Source: Gamarada debralockiae
Lineage: Eukaryota > Ascomycota > Leotiomycetes > Helotiales > Hyphodiscaceae
DNA: 64,000 nt
Direction: 5' to 3'
NCBI GenBank assembly: GCA_002803225.1
Contig: NXFV01001098.1
Coordinates: forward strand, 27,199 to 91,198
Shown here: in pieces, positions 59,450 through 64,000 of the stretch
Numbering within the stretch: the stretch's first letter is position 1
How the letters are laid out: each line of letters starts with the position of its first letter
Position numbers and translations under genes: made by a program
Notes under the pieces: model-generated
Databases searched by the model: none
What the model saw: the letters and a program-made list of their open reading frames with translations, nothing else
Told to the model about the DNA's origin: nothing

Positions 59450-60872
59450 CTATGAAAGTCGATATGCACTTCGAAATTAGCATATGTATTTCAAATATGG
59501 TTCCTGACTTACTCATAAATCATTTCCATCCCTTTCCTCATCCCACTGCCAACCCACATCTGCGATCATCGGGAGTCAGCACTGCTTCATTGGGAAGAAT
59601 TTCGGAGCAAATACTCCCGGGACATGATTCAAGAGTTACAACTCATGAAACAGTCTCAGACAGGAAAATTTCACTCCCGAGCACCTACCCCGCAATTGAG
59701 CCTATCTCGATATCTCTCATCGCCTGTCTCCATTTCGATGAATATCCTGAACTTGTAACTATTTGGATCTACTTTGTCTGCAAGTTCTGGATCAGCAAGC
59801 TGTGCTAGAATCTCAGGGGGTCCAGTTTTCCACCCATGTGCTTTGATAACAATGTGTGCTGGAGGATTATCGTGGGTCTGCAGGAGATAATTTGTCTCCA
59901 GACGAGCAGCTCCGTTCGGTATGATGATCTGGTTGTCTTGACCACCAGGCTGGATATGTGTGAGACATGACACCAGGTGGATTAATTGGAGGACTTACCA
60001 TGACAATTCCAGATCCCCATGAGCCAGACCAAGTCCCACCCGTGAACGATATCCAATTTCTATGCCCAAATGGTGTGGGCCCAACCGATATTCGAGGCTG
60101 AAGCGCAACAGACATTCGAAAATCGAGACTCAGGCTTAAAATAATGCTTTTCAGCTAACAGTAAAGCTATGGGAAGGATACTCATTCCCCATAGAAGCTG
60201 ATCTTACCTGGGATGCGGGAGAGATAAAGATGGATGTGGATACGCTGAGGCCGGCGATGCCTGATGCGCGGGTTTGGGCGTTCTGAGATAGCTGCTCAGC
60301 ATGACGAGTGATAGTTACAAATCTGAGAGAAGAGGAGAAATTGGCGATGACAAAGGCGACTCAGATCTCAATGGCTTCTAACTCTCCGAACAGAACGGAA
60401 TAAATGAATGATACTCACGCCTCGTCATCCTGCCAATGGCCGAAATACGGTTGCTGCTCGCTGGTCGACATCCAAGTTCTCTCCTCGGGTATAACTGTTC
60501 CTGTTGCACCTGCTTTCCACCCTACGTGCATTCTTGAATCGATAGGCTCTTTTCCTCCAAGAGTTCCACGGGTGGCCTGGTGGAAAGAAACCGGGGTCAG
60601 ATTCGTCTACTTGAGAAAAGGAAAAGGACTGGGAGAAATAAGCTATGCCACCAAGGTCGACTTCAAGTGAATCAAGGCAGACGTCTGTATCGCTCAATCT
60701 AGGCAAAGATGTCCAATGTACGTACGTCCATGCTGTAGACAGTCCAATCCGAATCAGGCTGCCGTCCTTGGGTTTCATCGAGCACTTCCTCTTGTGGTTG
60801 CTCATTGACGGGGACTTGAGGGGGGAGATCTCTCATAAAACTATTCATGCCTCTGTATGTGTTCGGGTCCAT
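59450..60872 (-). CDS. DUF3237-domain protein, 281 aa
   Basis: Seven minus-strand exons (60726-60872, 60419-60576, 60208-60322, 59999-60097, 59689-59949, 59513-59559, 59450-59468) join in frame to 281 aa. The start MDPNTYRGMN is followed by a Gln/Pro/Glu-rich N-terminus. The second exon reads TLGGKEPIDSRMHVGWKAGA. The C-terminal 150 residues match the DUF3237 barrel: ARLETNYLLQT, PPAHIVIKAHGWKTGPPEIL, the hallmark METGDERYRDRLNCG, and the closing strand GMEMIYDAYRLS. The family has no agreed function; it is mostly bacterial and fungal. No signal peptide or membrane helix is seen. The last exon codes only six residues, but with good splice sites (GTAAGT, GCTAAT branch) it gives the expected YDAYRLS end. 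The N-terminal half may be a second, diverged domain. Confidence 0.82.
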
Positions 60873-62250
60873 TTTAGATACCGTTTGGTGAGCAATCTGA
60901 AGGAATGCAGTTGGCCAAGTTGACGATACCCGGAATGGTGGGGCGGAGAGGGGTCGTGTAGCGAAAATTCGCTAGTGAACAAAAGCGTCAAATAATGATG
61001 GCTCCACAAAAAGAGGAGAGAAATGAACTTTATTAGAGATTAGAGATATATGAGAAGAGGGAAATGCTGATTTAAGCCCAGTTTTCAAAAAAGAAGAAGG
61101 TTTAAAAGAGGGATTGGCTAGTATCACGTTGAAATCACGTGCCATATTCTCTGGATTCACGGTGTCAGAGGTCAGAGCGGTTATAGCAATAGTGATAGCA
61201 CACGGTAGAGACGATAGATTGATAGTATTGATCAATTAGCAGAGCTTGTATTGATAGTACGAGCGAGAGTGATTAATGAACATAAGAGCTCTCCCAGTCT
61301 ACAGCGGTAGCTCAGTGATTACATAAGCTACTTTCTAACACATGGCATCGACGAACTCTGTAGGCAGAAGACTCGTGACTCTATGAAATACCCGGACTAT
61401 CGCCATTTTAATCTTCTCCCTGACTCTAGAAACTCAATGAAATTTGCGATTTCGCCTCGAAACTAGCTCTCAATTTGTCTTACATTATTATAAGTTGAAA
61501 TCCAATCAGCCTTCAAAGCTTAAATTCGCAATTTAGGTTTGAGTCAGACATTCTCCCTGGTGATGACTGCTTTATTTTTCTTCTGTTTAATTGATGCTCA
61601 CTGTCGGATGAATGCACGGCTCGGCTTCAAAGATATATTTGCTCTTGCAGTAACGTTGTAGTCATTACATATCAAAGAAGAATTCCTCGAGAGATGTCAT
61701 ACAGCATGTAGGTCGTAACTAGATGTTGCTAATACCTTCCTCATAATAATTATGCTTCTGTGTAAGGCTTGAACTTAACACGAAGAAGTAGGCATATTTA
61801 ATGCCTCGTTTGTCCTGCATCGAAATTACTTTTAAACCGCTTTCCCTGTTAAATTATCATCTAACTTTAGATGAAACACAGAGGTGGGTTTAGTCTATGA
61901 ATGGAGTCAAAATGCCAATTTGTCAGAAGTCAAAGTCCTTTTAGTTTTGCCCATATTTAGGAAGTTCCTCCATAACAATTTCATTGCCCGCCTGTTTCCA
62001 CCATTCGTTGCCGAGTGGCTAGCGCCATCAAGCCACATGATAAGAGATACATTTCACTTTTGCGCAGTGAATCGATTATCTCATTGTTGCCCTGACCCAC
62101 TTTCTAAATTCCTCCTCACAGCACGACCAATTTCACCAAAACTCAACCTCATCTTCCTCAAACCAACAACACCACAACGCTAAACTGTCAACCTCAGAGA
62201 TACTATCGTCCTTTTTCTGATACCCAGTACCGAACCTCCAAACCTCCAGC
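60873..62250. other. Intergenic
   Basis: No gene supported. A stretch at 61303-61335 resembles a tRNA A box and D arm but lacks the rest of a tRNA. The last 150 bases are C/A-rich and look like a 5' leader for the locus at 62251. Confidence 0.45.
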
Positions 62251-62523
62251 ATGGGTAGGTTTCACATTTCCACGTCTTTTGTGTGTATCTTCACTAATGA
62301 TGTACAGAGTCCGCAAAAGATCTGCCGCTGCGCAATGAAGAGTCTATGAAGAACACCGCAACCTGAAAGCACGCGTTGCAACTCTTAAAGAAGAGATCAG
62401 TGGCTTGAGACATCCGTCAGAGAGCGCCAAGCTGCTATCCAAACCGTCGCGGTTCTGGTCAAATCGACATCGACACATACCGCTGTTGTCGTTAGGATAG
62501 CAGGAGACTCAGAGGAGACCTAG
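62251..62523 (+). pseudogene. Coiled-coil protein 5' part, broken
   Basis: ATG at 62251 is followed after four bases by an intron with a GTAGGT donor and a CACTAATG branch site. Using the AG at 62308-62309 the frame reads MVRKRSAAAQ, a TGA, then RVYEEHRNLKARVATLKEEI, which is clearly coiled-coil. One base appears lost after ISGL, since SVRERQAAIQTVAVLV follows in another frame up to a TAG at 62521. Using the AG two bases earlier gives only a 20-residue peptide. This may be the 5' end of the same gene as the next entry. Family unknown. Confidence 0.42.
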
Positions 62524-62557
62524 CCCGTTTGTCCAGAACTCTCTTTCTAAAGGTTAA

Positions 62558-62925
62558 ATGACTTACGTGGCACAGGAAATAGCATTTCGATTGGCCCGAT
62601 CGGCTATCAATCGATTGGAGAACGAGTACAAGAAGAAAGGCATGCAGAAGGGTCTTCGTGATTTCGTCAAGTGCGTTGAGAAAGCTATCGATGAGAATGG
62701 TGCAGGCTTCCAAGGCTTCGGTCCAGCCCGCCCGGAACACGTATCACTCAGAGACCGCTTGGATAAGGCCACTGCAGAGGTATGAGGACTGCCTATATCA
62801 ACCGGATCCATGAACCGTAATAACGAGGAAAATAGGTCCAAATGGCGCGAGATGGCGATGCTCACGATCAACTCGACTCGGCTCTCCAGCAGCAAGTTGA
62901 TCTTGAGGCCATTCTAAATAAATGA
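62558..62925 (+). CDS. Small helical protein, 103 aa, function unknown
   Basis: Two exons (62558-62779 and 62836-62925) join in frame to 103 aa. The sequence is charged and helical (RSAINRLENEYKKKGMQKGL), with a Gly/Pro turn (GFQGFGPARPEH) and an acidic Gln-rich end (LDSALQQQVDLEAILNK). No signal or membrane segment is present. The intron has a GTATGA donor and a canonical end. I do not recognise it. The start is doubtful: a stop codon directly precedes the ATG, but a CAG acceptor just after it (62573) could join this exon to the coiled-coil block upstream. Confidence 0.5.
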
Positions 62926-63674
62926 ATCTCCGTCATCCATCGGCAGTCTCATCATGGTGTACCTAATAGGCAACCTTCACGAGCTCATAATCAGTGATAA
63001 GTACGACCATGCTACCTTCGTTTTATTTCTACGGTGCTTACATATTCGAAAGTAGGAGAACAGATATGGTTCATTGTCGCTTGGGAGGTTGCACATACAT
63101 TAGAAGAATTTGCTGTCCCGATGATAGGCTTATATGGGTCACGGTATATTATTACCACACAAATAAGGAAAGGGATAGAAGGTTCGATGAGCATCTGCTG
63201 TTGACAAAATGAAGAGGCAGTGGAGTCACATGTATTAGGTCAAGGAAAGACGATTATTTCATAGATGCTACCAGTGATTTCTTTCGAAGTGCCTATGAAG
63301 AGACATCGGCTCCATCAACTCACCCACCATTGCCGTCAATATTTACTCATAAACAGCACCGGAGTTAGGTAGTCACTTGTAGATGAAGAGTGTGATATAG
63401 AGACGTGATGTATTCCATTACCCTGTCTCTGCTGTTGGAGAAAAGAGGGACAAAGGAACTTGCCAGTCCACTTAGCAGCCAGCGACTCTGCCATCCACAC
63501 AGCGTATTCCATTGACGGCATCCCAACTCAAAGCTCAAATCCAGGTATTCATTTCCTGTCGCAAGAGCAACTTAAGCCTCGAAGTAAGCCTTTTCGATCA
63601 TGGCGCAAGCATCCTGGAGCCCATAAACCGCAACGCCCAAACCAGGAAAACCCTTGTTGCACATAATGTAAGTC
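62926..63674. other. Intergenic
   Basis: No gene supported. Composition becomes AT-rich towards the right edge. Confidence 0.4.
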
Positions 63675-63708
63675 ATGGCGTAATGCGTCTAATGGCGTAA
63701 TGCGCCTA
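63675..63708. repeat. 17-bp direct repeat, two copies
   Basis: ATGGCGTAATGCGTCTA is followed directly by ATGGCGTAATGCGCCTA, one base different. It marks the border to the AT-rich right edge and may be an end motif of the element there. Confidence 0.85.
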
Positions 63709-63710
63709 AT

Positions 63711-63744
63711 GTACCTTTACATATAAATTTATATGCAAAGGTAC
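63711..63744. repeat. 34-bp near-perfect palindrome
   Basis: GTACCTTTACATATAAATTT and its mirror ATATGCAAAGGTAC form a palindrome with one mismatched pair. It could fold into a cruciform or mark the terminus of the adjacent AT-rich element. Confidence 0.85.
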
Positions 63745-63824
63745 TTAAAATACGAAAATTTAAAATTATAATAACTTATATAATAAACATTATTAGGGTT
63801 AGCCCTTTAATATATTATTAGTTT

Positions 63825-64000
63825 ATATAACTTTAAATAATTAACTAAAAGGAATTATTTTTATATGCCCTAATTAAGAAGCTATCCATCCTTAAAAATT
63901 TGTTATATATAAATTTGTATGAGAAATACTAGAGAATAGATAGCTTCTTAATTAGGGCATATAAAAATAATTCCTTTTAGTTAATTATTTAAAGTTATAT
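63825..64000. mobile_element. Large inverted repeat, transposon-like, cut by the window edge
   Basis: The 62 bases at 63825-63886 are perfectly complementary to 63939-64000, with a 52-base AT-rich loop that is itself partly palindromic. The arms include TTTATATGCCCTAATTAAG and its complement. Perfect arms of this length indicate a foldback element or MITE, or the junction of two inverted copies. Pairing runs to the last base of the window, so the true length is unknown. No coding sequence is visible. Confidence 0.75.

Noticed and set aside
61303..61400. tRNA-like A box (GGTAGCTCAGTGATT) with a pairing GTAGC/GCTAC stem
   Set aside because: No proper T-loop (GTTCRANYC), no closing acceptor stem and no plausible anticodon arm.
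1..64000. Search for CRISPR arrays, rRNA, secondary-metabolite core enzymes (PKS, NRPS, terpene synthase) and full-length transposase or reverse transcriptase
   Set aside because: None seen. The monooxygenase and MFS gene are close together but no core enzyme accompanies them.

Overview
The window is fungal nuclear DNA from a filamentous ascomycete. Most genes are split by short introns of about 40-60 nt with GT..AG ends and CTAAC/CTGAC-like branch points. The gene content is typical of Pezizomycotina: a HET-domain protein, GH3 and GH16 wall hydrolases, a GT2-type membrane glycosyltransferase, a fasciclin GPI protein and an MFS exporter. Protein style suggests Leotiomycetes (Helotiales), but that is inference. 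The window is gene-poor: about eleven intact genes I can support, several decayed ones, and long gaps.

Layout. 0.2-2.8 kb (+): secreted tripeptidyl-aminopeptidase-like hydrolase, 11 exons. 4.3-6.5 kb (+): FAD monooxygenase (Baeyer-Villiger-like), 9 exons. 6.9-7.8 kb (+): retropepsin-like protein. 8.8-10.4 kb (+): SGNH-hydrolase-like pseudogene. 11.0-12.9 kb (+): MFS transporter. 16.5-17.3 kb (+): 186-aa unknown protein. 18.67-18.89 kb: 228-bp hAT-type MITE with 8-bp target duplications. 19.4-21.2 kb (-): CocE/NonD hydrolase pseudogene. 24.1-24.7 kb (-): SprT-like metalloprotease pseudogene. 30.5-32.0 kb (+): membrane-anchored GH16. 38.6-41.6 kb (+): GT2 glycosyltransferase with an 8-nt microexon. 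44.5-46.0 kb (+): two-domain fasciclin protein. 49.2-52.1 kb (+): membrane-anchored GH3. 52.3-54.9 kb (-): HET-domain protein. 55.5-57.5 kb (-): S10 carboxypeptidase pseudogene. 58.1-59.1 kb (-): quinolinate phosphoribosyltransferase. 59.5-60.9 kb (-): DUF3237 protein. 62.2-62.9 kb (+): small coiled-coil locus, partly broken. 63.7-64.0 kb: AT-rich transposon-like sequence with a 62-bp perfect inverted repeat running into the window edge.

The genes form no operon-like or biosynthetic cluster. The shared theme is surface and extracellular chemistry: GT2, GH16, GH3, fasciclin and the peptidase. Alongside these are four hydrolase or protease genes that have been disabled. Several nonsense codons in those genes are of the TG-to-TA or CA-to-TA kind expected from repeat-induced point mutation, but other lesions are ordinary indels.

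I found no CRISPR array, convincing tRNA or rRNA gene, or clearly new multi-gene system. The best items for follow-up are the hAT MITE, the set of decayed hydrolases, two GC-AG introns, the 8-nt microexon and the right-edge inverted repeat.
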